DNA of 64,000 nucleotides from Fischerella thermalis PCC 7521 (GTDB lineage: Bacteria > Cyanobacteriota > Cyanobacteriia > Cyanobacteriales > Nostocaceae): contig NZ_AJLL01000106.1 in the NCBI RefSeq assembly GCF_000317225.1, forward strand, positions 1 through 64,000. The letters are read 5' to 3'. The notes under the pieces were generated by a model. The model searched no databases, was not told where the DNA came from, and was given only the letters and a program-made list of their open reading frames with translations. The translations under genes were made by a program, and so were the position numbers. Within the stretch, counting starts at the first letter, position 1; the number at the start of each line of letters is the position of its first letter. Positions 9,031-18,165 of this stretch are shown piece after piece.

Positions 9031-9384
9031 AGCGATTTTTCAGTTTTAGCTTCGTCGTAGCGAACCAATAGACTTCTTGTAGAAGTTGGGAAAGGATAAA
9101 GTTTACCAGATGGGGAGGTGGGGAGGTGGGGTGGAAATTTCCCCCTATCTCCCCATCCCCCCATCATCTAGTTTTCCCCTTTAACCTTTCCCCTATTTTT
9201 GTTAGCCCTGTGTGCTGATCTGGGAGCAAAAATCTATTATCCCGTCTTAGTTAGACGAGTTAATGAGGGATTTGGTATTAAATTCGACTGGAGTCAGGAA
9301 GCTAGATGATTATTCTCAGTATATAATGATGTCATCAATCATACTCAACTATACCCTGATATACCCTACTACTATACTCCTGCT
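9031..9384. other. Gene-free spacer with G/C-run repeats
   Basis: No supported gene. At about 9110-9170 a run of GGGGAGGT units faces a run of CCCCATCT-type units across GGAAATTTCC, so the spacer can fold into a long G/C-rich hairpin. It lies upstream of the minus-strand gene ending at 7711 and downstream of mnmG. Confidence 0.55.
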
Positions 9385-11322
9385 TCATAAAGTTTGTTGG
9401 GAAGCTAAAGCTGAAAACTCAGTATCCGTCTTTGTTCTACGCAATTCTAAATAAATTAACAAAGCGTTAATATCAGCCGGATTCACACCACCAATCCGTG
9501 CTGCTTGACCGATGGTCAACGGTTTTACCTTGGTGAGCTTTTCCCGTGCTTCTTTAGAAAGGGTATCAATTGCTCCGTAATCTAAATCTGGAGGTAAGTG
9601 GCGATTGGCTTGACGAGCAATTTGCTCAATTTGATTTTGCTGTCTGGTCAGATAACCAGAGTACTTGATATCAATTTCTGCTCCTTCTGTTTCAGCACGG
9701 TTGAGGTGGGGATTTGCGAGTCCGTAGATGTTGAGGTCTGTATAATGAAATCCAGGACGTCGTAATAAATCAGCGAGGGTAATCGAACCTTTAATTGCTT
9801 GTCCTGTGGTTTGAGCGATCGCTTTGCCAATTTGATCATGTTCTTTCACTCGGGTGCTGTGTAACCGTTCTTTTTCGGCGGCAATATTTGCTTGCTTGCG
9901 GGTAAATAATTCCCAACGGCGATCGTCAATCAAACCAATTTCCCTTCCCAAAGGAGTCAGGCGTTGATCAGCATTATCAGAGCGTAAAATTAAACGATAC
10001 TCTGACCTACTAGTTAACATCCGGTAAGGCTCCCGCAAGTCTTTTGTACACAAATCATCAACTAGTGTACCGATGTAACTTTCTTCACGCGGGAACACAA
10101 TCATCGCTTCTCCCCGCACAAATCTTGCCGCATTAATTCCTGCCACAATTCCTTGGGCTGCCGCTTCTTCATAGCCAGTCGTACCGTTAATTTGCCCGGC
10201 ACAGAACAGCCCCTCAATTTTTTTTGTCATCAGCGTGGGAAAACACTGAGTTGCAGGTAAATAATCATACTCCACAGCATAAGCCGGACGTAACATGATA
10301 CAGTTTTCCATACCAGGAAGACTGCGCAACATTTGCAATTGCAAGTTTTCTGGCAATCCTGTAGAAAACCCTTGAATATAGAGTTCTGGTATGTCTCTAC
10401 CTTCCGGTTCGATAAAAATTTGATGGCTTTCCTTATCAGCAAAGCGCACTATCTTATCTTCAATACTAGGACAATAACGCGGCCCTTTCGCTTCTACCCA
10501 ACCACCATACACCGGCGACAAGTGGAGATTTTCCCGAATCAGACGATGAGTTTCGGCTGTTGTCCGCGTCATGTAGCAGGGCATTTGTTCCCTTTCTATC
10601 CACACTTGGGGGTCAAAGCTAAACCAACGCACATCGGTATCCCCTGGCTGTGGTTCCATTTTGCTGTAATCTACAGACCGCTTGTCCACTCGTGCAGGCG
10701 TACCTGTTTTCAAGCGCCCAGTTTCAAAGCCCAAACGCTGTAGAGTATCCGTTAGCCCAACAGCGGCAAATTCTCCAGCCCTTCCAGCTGACATCGACTT
10801 GTTACCGACCCAAATTTTGCCACCTAAGAATGTACCAGTTGTGAGAATTACCGCTTTGCATTGGAAACCTACACCAAAATAAGTCTGAACACCAATAACC
10901 TCATCATTAGCACCCAGCACTAAATCCGTAACCATCCCCTCACGGACAGTTAAATTTTCTTGATTCTCAACAATACCCTTCATCACTGCTGCATATTCCC
11001 GCTTATCAGTCTGGGCGCGTAATGCCCACACCGCAGGACCCCGCGAAGAGTTGAGAATCCGCTTTTGCAGGTAAGTACGGTCTGCCATCTTACCTATTTC
11101 TCCACCAAGTGCATCCACCTCATGGGTTAACTGAGATTTTGCAGGGCCACCTACTGCTGGGTTACAAGGTTGCCAAGCAATTTTATCTAAGTTGAGTGTC
11201 AACAGCATGGTACGGCAACCAAGGCGTGCGGTAGCAAGCGCTGCTTCACAACCAGAGTGACCAGCACCAACGACGATGACATCAAATACGTCTTGGAAAT
11301 CTATAGAATTGTGCATGGTCAT
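9385..11322 (-). CDS. mnmG: tRNA uridine-5-carboxymethylaminomethyl modification enzyme MnmG
   Basis: A full-length 645-residue FAD enzyme. With MnmE (not in view) it installs the carboxymethylaminomethyl group on the wobble uridine of several tRNAs in the cytoplasm. Family marks: the dinucleotide-binding loop [14 protein letters not shown] near the N-terminus, [20 protein letters not shown], the [11 protein letters not shown] strand, [14 protein letters not shown], and the C-terminal block [20 protein letters not shown] that precedes the helical MnmE/tRNA-binding domain. Length is normal for the family. It stands alone on this strand. An alternative start is the second Met, two residues in. 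Confidence 0.97.
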   Translation of the reverse strand: MTMHNSIDFQDVFDVIVVGAGHSGCEAALATARLGCRTMLLTLNLDKIAWQPCNPAVGGPAKSQLTHEVDALGGEIGKMADRTYLQKRILNSSRGPAVWALRAQTDKREYAAVMKGIVENQENLTVREGMVTDLVLGANDEVIGVQTYFGVGFQCKAVILTTGTFLGGKIWVGNKSMSAGRAGEFAAVGLTDTLQRLGFETGRLKTGTPARVDKRSVDYSKMEPQPGDTDVRWFSFDPQVWIEREQMPCYMTRTTAETHRLIRENLHLSPVYGGWVEAKGPRYCPSIEDKIVRFADKESHQIFIEPEGRDIPELYIQGFSTGLPENLQLQMLRSLPGMENCIMLRPAYAVEYDYLPATQCFPTLMTKKIEGLFCAGQINGTTGYEEAAAQGIVAGINAARFVRGEAMIVFPREESYIGTLVDDLCTKDLREPYRMLTSRSEYRLILRSDNADQRLTPLGREIGLIDDRRWELFTRKQANIAAEKERLHSTRVKEHDQIGKAIAQTTGQAIKGSITLADLLRRPGFHYTDLNIYGLANPHLNRAETEGAEIDIKYSGYLTRQQNQIEQIARQANRHLPPDLDYGAIDTLSKEAREKLTKVKPLTIGQAARIGGVNPADINALLIYLELRRTKTDTEFSALASQQTL

Positions 11323-11725
11323 AACGAAAAAACACTAAGCATGGAGATATCTAACTAATTCTAACTAACTCACCGTAAGTTCCCCACGCTCAACGGTAAT
11401 CCATTCATATCATATCCGTTTGAACACTGATATTATCCGTTGGGGTCGGTAATTGGTAATGGGTAATTGGTAATTGGTGAAACTAGTTACCATCTTGGCT
11501 TGTTGCCAAATGACAAAATAGCCTAGACCGCGCTGTGCGGCTGCACTAAATTTTCTTTGTTTGCGTTCTTGGCATCTTGGCGGTTCGTTCCTCCTTATCA
11601 AATATTCGTGTAAGAGGTCAAATAGAAAGCGATCGCTCTGTGTTTGGAGAGATTTGCCACAATTATTCAATTCCCTCAATACTTGCAAATTTTACTTGTT
11701 TGAGGGAATGAAACACCCCTACCTA
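11323..11725. other. Gene-free spacer
   Basis: It holds TTACC/GGTAA-type tandem units near 11445-11480 and dispersed-repeat fragments (CTTGGCATCTTGGCGG around 11570). No coding frame with family character. It contains the mnmG promoter and the end of the symporter stub. Confidence 0.5.
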
Positions 11726-12136
11726 CTAATCCAGATGATCTTCATCCAGTTCCTCAATTGCTGGTGGTTCATCACCAGGGGTTCGTAGTACTTCAACCAT
11801 CTCTTGGACTTCCAGTGGTGGAGGTGGTGTGAGTCGAGAAACGCTCCAAGTGACAACGAAGTTGATTAACATACCAAGAGTGCCAATTCCTTCGGCAGAG
11901 ACTCCGAAGAACCAAGGCTGCATTCCGTAGAATTTCACTCCGACTATATAAAATATAGTGAAGCACAAGCCGACTACCATGCCAGCGATCGCTCCTTCTC
12001 GGTTTGTCCGCTTGTCGAATACTCCCAAAATAATGATCGGGAAAAAGCTAGCCGCAGCTAAACCAAAGGCAAACGCTACTACCTGAGCCACAAAACCAGG
12101 CGGGTTCACACCAAAATAAAATGACTTGTTAAACGC
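11726..12136 (-). pseudogene. 3' remnant of a sodium:solute symporter (acetate/VC_2705-type)
   Basis: The frame encodes only the last ~135 residues of an SSS-family permease of usually 500-600 residues. The recognisable part is NPPGFVAQVVAFAFGLAAAS, followed by ILGVFDKRTNREGAIAGM, two further membrane helices and a cytoplasmic tail rich in Pro and acidic residues. The frame stays open upstream of the GTG at 12109 (codons for FYFGV), then meets TAA at 12137-12139, where similarity ends. The next gene begins 30 bases further on, so the first three quarters of the permease are gone. The reading frame of the stub is intact, which suggests a recent deletion. Confidence 0.8.
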
Positions 12137-12165
12137 TTAGGAAATAATTATTCTACAGAAGTGGG

Positions 12166-13002
12166 CTAACGTTGAAGATCTTTGATATTTTGCATCACTT
12201 GCTGATACAGTTCAGTATTCTTTTGTTTTTGAAAAATCTTCGCGGCTTGTTGTAAGTCAGAAATTGCTCCTTGTTTATCTCCTATGGCGGCGCGGGTGTT
12301 ACCACGATTGTTGTAAGCTGCGGCAAAATTGGGATTGAGGCGAATAGCTTGATCAAAATCATTAATTGCTCTTTGTTTATCGCCTTGAACTGAACGGGCA
12401 TTACCTCGGTTATTGTAAGCAACAGCATACTTAGGATTAAGGCGAATAGCTTGATCATAATCTGCGATCGCCTCGTTTCTTTTGCCCAAGGCGGCGTAAG
12501 CGTTGCCTCTGTTATTGTAGGCTTCAGCATAGTTGGGAGCAATACGAATGGCTTCGTTATAGTCTAAGATAGCCCCGTTGACATCTCCTGTAGAAGCACG
12601 GGCATTACCTCGATTGTTGTAGGCTTCGGCATAGTTGAGAAATAGACGAATAGCTTGGCTATAATCTGCGATCGCCTTTTGTTTATCTCCCAGATCAAAG
12701 TGAACAAGTCCCCGACCATTGTAAGCTTCGGCATACTGGGGATTAAGCTTGATTGCTTCTGTGTAAGCTGCGATCGCACCTTGAGGATCGCCTTTGATAT
12801 GTCTATACTGACCTTGAATGTAAAAGTCCCCTGCTTTTGATGGTTTAGATGTTGGACTCTTGGGAGGATTGACACCAATTTCTGTTACTAGTACCTCATT
12901 ACTCCTCGCACAAGAAACAGTTGCAACGGCTATAAACGCGGTAAGCGTAGCTATGCTAACTGTTACTCTTGTCAATTTTTGCTCCTCTAACCACACTTTC
13001 AT
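12166..13002 (-). CDS. TPR-repeat lipoprotein
   Basis: A 278-residue exported protein. The N-terminus has a hydrophobic signal segment ending in ATVSC, a lipobox-like site with Cys31, so it is probably lipid-anchored. It then carries about six TPR units of 34 residues with the consensus NPxYAEAYNNRGNAxxxxGD followed by AIxDYxxAIRL (about residues 55-260). TPR stacks are protein-binding scaffolds. The repeats are unusually regular at DNA level, so expect recombination or assembly ambiguity. The gene starts in a 230-base AT-rich spacer. Specific partner unknown. Confidence 0.85.
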   Translation of the reverse strand: MKVWLEEQKLTRVTVSIATLTAFIAVATVSCARSNEVLVTEIGVNPPKSPTSKPSKAGDFYIQGQYRHIKGDPQGAIAAYTEAIKLNPQYAEAYNGRGLVHFDLGDKQKAIADYSQAIRLFLNYAEAYNNRGNARASTGDVNGAILDYNEAIRIAPNYAEAYNNRGNAYAALGKRNEAIADYDQAIRLNPKYAVAYNNRGNARSVQGDKQRAINDFDQAIRLNPNFAAAYNNRGNTRAAIGDKQGAISDLQQAAKIFQKQKNTELYQQVMQNIKDLQR

Positions 13003-13229
13003 AAGTAATTATAAATAAGTAGATGTTCCTAAAAATTGTGCTGATTGCCTCTATAATTTTCCATTATTGTTTATATTTAACTATAAAAACTAAAAAACAT
13101 GTCATTCATCAACAAATACTAAATATCTGTCAAATACTCGCCTAACATCCTTGATTTATAGACTTTGTTTACTTTTTGATTAATTGCTAAAAACCCTAGA
13201 GTTTCAAGAAAATTACAATATTACACAAT

Positions 13230-14171
13230 TTACTCATCTTTATCGCTATCTTCTTGATTTTTAGCTGTCAAGCGCCAAGTTTGGGTTTTCTCTACCTCTA
13301 CCGATAATTGTTCCAGATTTTTTCCCAAATCTTTTTGCATTTTCTGGGTTAATGTAATGGGTAAATCTAGTTCAATTCCTTTACTTTGTATTAATCTAGC
13401 TAACTCTGTTAACGCAACTTTTACCGTTGTGCGTTCATAACTAATTAACTTAAAATCAGAAGTCTCAGATAAATTTTGAGCTTGCATAGCCTTTTTGAGG
13501 CGCTCTTGTAAATGCTCATATTCTGATTTAACTATTTTCCACTTTTCTTCAATTTGTTGATATTTTTTTGCTAGTTCTATTAAATCTTCTATTTCAGGAT
13601 CAGGGTTATTTTTTTGGTTTAGTTCTATCAGTCGTGAATGTACCTGAGCAAGATAAATACAGTCTAGGTAAGCATATTCTATTTGCTCTTCAGTTAGAGG
13701 GCGTTGTCCCCAATCGCTAGTTTGTTCTTGCTTGTCAACATGTAAGAATTTGCATAGTTTGTTAGCAAGAGTTTTAAGTTTGTAGTTAGGTAAAGGCAGA
13801 ATATAGTAAGGAATTTTTTTTGCCATGTCTAGAGTACAAGTGACATTTTTGGCTTTTTTGTTACCTAAAAACTTCACATCGTAGCTGGCATTGTGAAAGA
13901 CCTTTTCAATTGCAGGATTGATCATGATTTGAGCAATGAAATCAGCGACAATATCCGGTAAATCTAATACATCTAAAATATAAATGCGATCGCCACTCAT
14001 ATCTGTGGGGTCATCTAGTACCTGAATCAGTGATAATCTGGGATTCTTGCTTTTATAATCAGCCACTTCTGTATCTATCCACAAAATTGATCTTTGAGTA
14101 AATTCAGCAATCTGAGAACGAATGGCACTAGCTGATGTCAGATAAGGCATGTTAAATAAAGCATGTAACAT
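13230..14171 (-). CDS. RNase D-like 3'-5' exonuclease (DEDDy)
   Basis: A 313-residue protein with a complete DEDDy exonuclease core. ExoI is LWIDTEVADY (Asp/Glu pair), ExoII is VFHNASYDVKFL (Asp), and ExoIII is YAYLDCIYLAQ (Tyr and Asp four apart). These residues bind two metal ions and remove 3' nucleotides from RNA, or DNA in some relatives. E. coli RNase D carries HRDC domains after the core; here the C-terminal ~110 residues are instead a charged coiled coil (about 195-240) plus an unassigned tail. This makes it a short cyanobacterial RNase D-like form. A Met eight residues in (MPYLTSAS) is a plausible alternative start. Confidence 0.88.
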   Translation of the reverse strand: MLHALFNMPYLTSASAIRSQIAEFTQRSILWIDTEVADYKSKNPRLSLIQVLDDPTDMSGDRIYILDVLDLPDIVADFIAQIMINPAIEKVFHNASYDVKFLGNKKAKNVTCTLDMAKKIPYYILPLPNYKLKTLANKLCKFLHVDKQEQTSDWGQRPLTEEQIEYAYLDCIYLAQVHSRLIELNQKNNPDPEIEDLIELAKKYQQIEEKWKIVKSEYEHLQERLKKAMQAQNLSETSDFKLISYERTTVKVALTELARLIQSKGIELDLPITLTQKMQKDLGKNLEQLSVEVEKTQTWRLTAKNQEDSDKDE

Positions 14172-14427
14172 TTAGACGATATTCTACAAGTTTAGCGTTG
14201 CTCTTGTTAAAAGTTTAAATTTGCTCTTTCTTGGTCAGAGATTCCATATTTATACCTCCATCTACAGGTTGGTTTGTGAAGAAGGCGACACAATTTAGGA
14301 TTGGAGCTTCTAATAAAATTTTCCTCCTATTTGCTAGAATTCTGGTGCTAATTTCATCAGTAAAAATTCAGTGATATGCACACTTGAGCGGAAATGCGAT
14401 CGCTCTCATTTTCTAAAGATTTATAAC

Positions 14428-14448
14428 AATTCACATCTAATGTGAATT
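14428..14448. repeat. Perfect palindrome
   Basis: Arms AATTCACAT and ATGTGAATT are separated by CTA. There is no T-run, so it looks more like a protein site than a terminator. It lies in the spacer upstream of both the RNase D-like gene and the ArsR regulator. Confidence 0.5.
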
Positions 14449-14543
14449 AACAAAGACGCTAATAGATCATAGGGAATAGTCAAAATACCAATCACCACCC
14501 AACCACCCATAAAAAAATCCATCTGTGTCATCTGTGTTTATCG

Positions 14544-14580
14544 GTGTACCCTGCGGGAAGCCGCCCTTACGGGCGTCTAC
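14544..14580. repeat. Dispersed CGGGAAGCCG-type repeat
   Basis: It contains CCCTGCGGGAAGCCG and GGGCGTCTAC. Diverged relatives lie at about 19612-19660, 52857-52888 and 63309-63345, all with a GTAGACG end and a CGGCTTC-like middle. This is a common Nostocales interspersed element. Confidence 0.65.
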
Positions 14581-14731
14581 ATCGGTGGTCGATTTCTAAA
14601 AAAAACGATTTTTTACCAGACGCAAGGAACATTGCGTCTCAATATCAATTCACATCAGGCGTAATTCTTGTTTTAATACAACACCCAATTCAATACTGCT
14701 TGGATAAGACAATCAATTGACATTTAAAACC

Positions 14732-14762
14732 TGTAGAGACGTTGCAGTGCAACATCTCTACA
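14732..14762. repeat. Small palindromic dispersed repeat
   Basis: A stem-loop TGTAGAGACGTTGCA / TGCAACATCTCTACA with one mismatch. Same border as the hairpins at 6163-6190 and 33622-33648. Confidence 0.75.
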
Positions 14763-14901
14763 TGCCCAAAATTATGACGACAAATCCTTAACCGAGCAGC
14801 ATTGACACCCAATTGAGAACTGCTGTATTGAACAAGGATTTTTAATGATTATAATACCAATTAGTTATTAAATAATTTTACTACTGACGACTGAATTCCC
14901 C

Positions 14902-15264
14902 ATGCCAAAAACTAAGCCACCCAAGCCTGATCCAGCTGTTCTCGTGGCGGTTGCTGATTATTTTAAGGTGTTATCAGAGGCAAGTCGGTTACAGATTTTG
15001 ACCTGTCTCAGGTCAGGGCCAATGAATGTGATGGAAATTGCCGAGGCTACTGGCTTAGGTCAGGCAAATCTGTCTAAGCATCTGAAAGTATTAACTCAGG
15101 CTGGGATTTTATCTCGTCAGCCTAAAGGTACTAGTGCTTATTACGAGATAGCCGATCCAATGATTTTTGAGCTTTGTGAATTAGCGTGCGACCGCATTAG
15201 TGAGCGTGTACTACGACAGGCTGAAACTCTCAAAGCTCTACGGGGTAAAACAACAGTTTTTTGA
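14902..15264 (+). CDS. ArsR-family transcriptional regulator
   Basis: A 120-residue winged-helix repressor. The ArsR fold is clear: VADYFKVLSEASRLQILTCL (helices 1-2), MNVMEIAEATGLGQANLSKH (helix-turn-helix), LKVLTQAGILSRQPKGTSAYY (wing). The classic metal motif ELCVCDL is absent from helix 3. The two Cys near the C-terminus (FELCELACDRI) could bind metal or act as a redox switch, but this is a guess. It may regulate itself or a neighbour. It is followed by a terminator-like hairpin at 15282-15302, so it is probably monocistronic. Confidence 0.9.
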   Translation: MPKTKPPKPDPAVLVAVADYFKVLSEASRLQILTCLRSGPMNVMEIAEATGLGQANLSKHLKVLTQAGILSRQPKGTSAYYEIADPMIFELCELACDRISERVLRQAETLKALRGKTTVF

Positions 15265-15590
15265 ATTTCTTCAATAGAAAAGCACCCCCAAAATGAGGGT
15301 GCAAAATCAAGCAGTTGTGAAAGCGAGGATTAACTGGTGATCGCAGGAGCAGTAAGTGCGATCGCTTGAGGCTCACCAGACGCCAAATCTAGAGGGAAAT
15401 TGTGAGCATTTTTTGATTGTCAAATATCTCGCTGATAAGCTTTTGAGCTATCCACACTGTCGTAATTATTGTGCCAATTGGTACAATTTGTCTTATTGTT
15501 TATATAGTCATACTGAGCGCATCATATCCGTTGCCGAACTGATAGCACTTACCCAGGCTCTGGTTGTAAATACAACATCGTAAATAATAA
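15265..15590. other. Gene-free spacer
   Basis: It begins with the terminator-like hairpin of the ArsR gene. A 75-codon frame (15356-15583, GTG start inside a HIP1 site) has no ribosome site or family character, and I do not accept it as a gene. The rest is presumably the promoter of the pentapeptide-repeat gene. Confidence 0.5.
15282..15302. terminator. Terminator-like hairpin after arsR-type gene
   Basis: Arms GCACCC and GGGTGC flank an A-rich loop 17 bases after the stop codon. A true T-run is missing on the plus strand, so termination is plausible but not certain. Confidence 0.5.
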
Positions 15591-16310
15591 ATGATTATGG
15601 ATGTAGATCAAATTCTCAAACTTTATGCTGTTGGAGAACGAAACTTTCAGCGAGTCAATCTGCAAGAAGCAGAACTGACTAATGCCAACCTTAAAGGCGC
15701 AGATTTTAGCTATGCTGATTTACGTCAGACACGCTTGGGTAAAACCAACTTCAGCCAAGCCTGTCTGCGGGAAGTGAACCTGAGTGAAGCCATTCTCTGG
15801 GGAATAGATTTGAGTGAAGCAGACTTGTATCGGGCGATTCTGCGTGAAGCTGATTTGACGGGTGCGAAGCTAATTCAGACTCGCTTAGATGAAGCCAACT
15901 TAATTAAAGCTAGTTTATGTGGTGCTAATTTGAATGCTGTGAAACTCTCTGGTTCTCTGCTAATTCAAGCAGACTTCCGTCCCAGTTCCAACCAGCGTAC
16001 AGATTTGGGATATGCAGTTTTAACTGGAGCAGACTTAAGTTACGCTGACTTGAGAGCGGCTTCACTGCATCACGCCAACTTGGATGGGGCAAAATTGTGT
16101 CGCGCCAATCTTGGTCGAACAATGCAATGGGGGGATTTGGCAACGGATTTAACTGAAGCTAGTTTGCAAGGAGCAGATTTAAGTTACGCCGATCTCACCA
16201 GTGCTATTCTGCGAAAGGCTAATCTGCAAGGAGCAGACTTAACAGGAGCAATCCTTACCGATGTTGAGCTAGAGGGAGCAATTATGCCCGACGGAACACT
16301 TCACGATTGA
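15591..16310 (+). CDS. Pentapeptide-repeat protein
   Basis: A 239-residue protein built almost wholly of A(D/N)LXX pentapeptides from about residue 25 to 230 (ANLKGADFSYADLRQTRLG and similar). These form a right-handed square beta helix. There is no signal peptide or other domain, so it is cytoplasmic. A break near residues 120-140 (FRPSSNQRTDLG) splits the helix in two. Functions in the family range from gyrase protection to scaffolding, and most cyanobacterial members are unassigned. A second in-frame ATG six bases later is the alternative start. Confidence 0.9.
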   Translation: MIMDVDQILKLYAVGERNFQRVNLQEAELTNANLKGADFSYADLRQTRLGKTNFSQACLREVNLSEAILWGIDLSEADLYRAILREADLTGAKLIQTRLDEANLIKASLCGANLNAVKLSGSLLIQADFRPSSNQRTDLGYAVLTGADLSYADLRAASLHHANLDGAKLCRANLGRTMQWGDLATDLTEASLQGADLSYADLTSAILRKANLQGADLTGAILTDVELEGAIMPDGTLHD

Positions 16311-16510
16311 AAATGGGCGATCGCATAACTAGCAGCTTGGTTTACCTAATATTCTCAAATACCTAAAGCCGATGAATGCATCTGCAATAGTGATCATCAG
16401 TTGACAAACTACTAATATGGGGTAGTTATAAAATTTTTCAGTCAGCCCTTAAATTAAAGGTCGATCGCTCACAATTTCCACAAATTTCAATGAGCGATCG
16501 CACTTGCAAT

Positions 16511-17575
16511 TTAACGAACGGTTCCCCGTAATGCTTCAGTATCAATTGGTTTGATCAGGTAAAGCAGCAACAAATTCCAAACAATTGCTGCAATCCTGGG
16601 TAATTTACGGACAAACTTCACAACTTTCGGCTGAGAACTGCGGTCAATTTCCACCAATTTCATGTTGTAATCTGAGCAGCGTTGCAGACGTGGGAAAAAC
16701 TGGGGATGTGCGGTATTGAGCTTCACAGGAAAAGCACGACCAGCAGTTTCGTTAGTTTCGTATACAACTTGGCGATCAAATTCCGTTGGATCGAGTCCGA
16801 GTGAGCGATAAAAATTAGCCCGTTCATGAACCGTCAATGTATGGGTAGTAAATACCGATAACAGGAAAAAGCGGCTCCACAGTCTGGCTTTCCAGGTTTT
16901 CCAAAGTTGGGGTTGCGATCGCAACAATGCTTTGAATATATCCCCATGACGATTTTCGTCCTGACACCAACTCTCAAAGTAGCGGAAAATCGGGTAAAAC
17001 TGATTTTCTGGGTGTTTTTCTAAATGGCGATAGATAATAATGTAACGCCAGTAGCCAATTTTTTCTGATAGATAGACGGTATAAATTACCCACTCTATCG
17101 GGAAAAACGTATAGGTGCGGGTTTTAGTCATATGGGCAAGATCGAGTGAGAGTTTAAAGTCGCCCATGGCTTTGTTGAGAAATCCAGCGTGACGAGCTTC
17201 ATCACGAGCCATCAAGTGAAAGATTTCTGCTAACAGTGGATTGCGCCCTTTCAGCCTCCGGGATAGTTCTTTGAACAGCAAAAACCCAGAAAACTCTGAA
17301 ATGCACGAACGTTCCAGATATTCAATAAAAGCACGGCGTGATTCTCCGTCAATATGTTCCCACGACTGCTCAAATGTCTCATCGCGGACGAAATGATGAC
17401 GATTGTAGTCTGCTCGCATTTCTTCGAGCATCGCTTTTAACTCGGTTTCCTGAGCCGATAAATCCAGGCTGGCGGCGGTTTCAAAGTCTGTAGTGTAAAA
17501 GCGGGGAGTGAGTATAGTTTCTTGACTTGGCTGTTTAATTCCGGCTTTGGGTTGCTGAGGTAGGGTATTAACCAT
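16511..17575 (-). CDS. acsF: Magnesium-protoporphyrin IX monomethyl ester (oxidative) cyclase
   Basis: The aerobic cyclase that closes the isocyclic ring of chlorophyll, converting Mg-protoporphyrin IX monomethyl ester to divinyl protochlorophyllide using O2. It is a diiron protein: the ligand motifs are visible as MARDEARHAGF and WCQDENRHGD, plus an upstream Glu helix (EYLERSCISEFSGFLLF). The N-terminus MVNTL...ETILTPRFYTTDF is characteristic, so I place the start at the ATG at 17575 rather than the TTG at 17593. The product is 354 residues, usual for the family. It diverges from a small ORF and hemN, the arrangement expected of the low-oxygen isoform (ChlA-II type). Two matching palindromes lie in the shared promoter. 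Confidence 0.95.
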   Translation of the reverse strand: MVNTLPQQPKAGIKQPSQETILTPRFYTTDFETAASLDLSAQETELKAMLEEMRADYNRHHFVRDETFEQSWEHIDGESRRAFIEYLERSCISEFSGFLLFKELSRRLKGRNPLLAEIFHLMARDEARHAGFLNKAMGDFKLSLDLAHMTKTRTYTFFPIEWVIYTVYLSEKIGYWRYIIIYRHLEKHPENQFYPIFRYFESWCQDENRHGDIFKALLRSQPQLWKTWKARLWSRFFLLSVFTTHTLTVHERANFYRSLGLDPTEFDRQVVYETNETAGRAFPVKLNTAHPQFFPRLQRCSDYNMKLVEIDRSSQPKVVKFVRKLPRIAAIVWNLLLLYLIKPIDTEALRGTVR

Positions 17576-17605
17576 GATTACGCTGCTAATCAACTAATTT
17601 TTTCT

Positions 17606-17621
17606 ATAGCTATCAAGTTAT
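17606..17621. promoter_or_regulatory. Candidate operator, acsF side
   Basis: ATAGCTATCAAGTTAT: an inverted repeat (ATAGCT / AGTTAT, one mismatch, four-base spacer) 31 bases upstream of the acsF start. It matches the site at 17743-17758 at 14 of 16 positions in the same orientation. Confidence 0.55.
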
Positions 17622-17742
17622 AATACTTGTAATTCTTTGGCTAGACCCCATACTTACAATTTCTACATTTCTTTAGCAATGTAAGGATCAGCCAAAATCA
17701 GCCTTTATTAAGTTTTGAAAAATTTATATACTTAAAAGCTTG

Positions 17743-17758
17743 ATAACTATAAAGTTAT
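17743..17758. promoter_or_regulatory. Candidate operator, hemN side
   Basis: ATAACTATAAAGTTAT: perfect six-base arms with a four-base spacer, 44 bases upstream of the small ORF. It overlaps a second palindrome, ATTAACTGTAGTTAAT, at 17757-17772. A MarR-type dimer such as ChlR, the known activator of low-oxygen tetrapyrrole genes in cyanobacteria, would be a natural reader; this is inference. Confidence 0.55.
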
Positions 17759-17801
17759 TAACTGTAGTTAATCTTACTCAGAGCATTAAGAGGTATCCAG
17801 C

Positions 17802-18011
17802 ATGAGTTGTAATTCAGAGCAACAAACACAATTACTCACACCTCCTAGTAATATACTGTCCAATCCTGCGGTCAGGCATTTCTTAGTAGAACGGCGACAA
17901 AGACTAAAGTATGGCGATCGCCAACATCAGTTTCAACTCTATCGCCGGGGTCGTTATGTTGAATTGAACTTGGTATATGACCGGGGAACGGTTTTCGGTT
18001 TACAAACTTAG
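17802..18011 (+). CDS. Small hypothetical protein in the hemN transcription unit
   Basis: A 69-residue basic protein of unknown family. The start ATG at 17802 has a ribosome site (AAGAGG) eight bases upstream, and the palindromic operators sit just before it. The sequence ([20 protein letters not shown], then [19 protein letters not shown]) suggests one helix followed by a beta hairpin, without Cys or membrane segments. It is the first ORF facing away from acsF, 154 bases before hemN, so it is probably expressed with hemN. Function unknown. Confidence 0.6.
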   Translation: MSCNSEQQTQLLTPPSNILSNPAVRHFLVERRQRLKYGDRQHQFQLYRRGRYVELNLVYDRGTVFGLQT

Positions 18012-18165
18012 GGGCGGACAGACAAAAATAACGCCTGATGTGAATTCAAGCTGTGACCGAGATCATGTTTTATAAATCGACCACAGATAAACACAGATGG
18101 ACACGGATAGATTTTGTAATTGGTGATTGCTGTTTTTTTCATTAACAGAAAGTATAAATTCACGT

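Larger units (their letters stand above)
14172..14901. other. Repeat-rich gene-free spacer
   Basis: No gene seen in 730 bases between divergent genes. It contains a perfect 9+9 base palindrome at 14428-14448, the dispersed CACAGAT/ATCTGTG unit at about 14521-14545, a CGGGAAGCCG-type repeat at 14544-14580, and a hairpin at 14732-14762. The short sequence ATTCACATCAGGCGT near 14649 recurs inverted near 18033. Confidence 0.55.

Noticed and set aside
9263-9454. 63-codon plus ORF overlapping the end of mnmG
   Set aside because: It overlaps a well-supported gene and has no family features.
10333-10743. 136-codon ORF opposite mnmG
   Set aside because: A shadow of the conserved mnmG reading frame; composition unlike a protein.
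11410-11688. 92-codon minus-strand ORF upstream of the symporter stub
   Set aside because: It is made largely of dispersed-repeat sequence (its end reads through the ATTGGTAAT units) and has no ribosome site.
15356-15583. 75-codon ORF before the pentapeptide-repeat gene
   Set aside because: It starts at GTG inside a HIP1 octamer without a ribosome site and matches no family.
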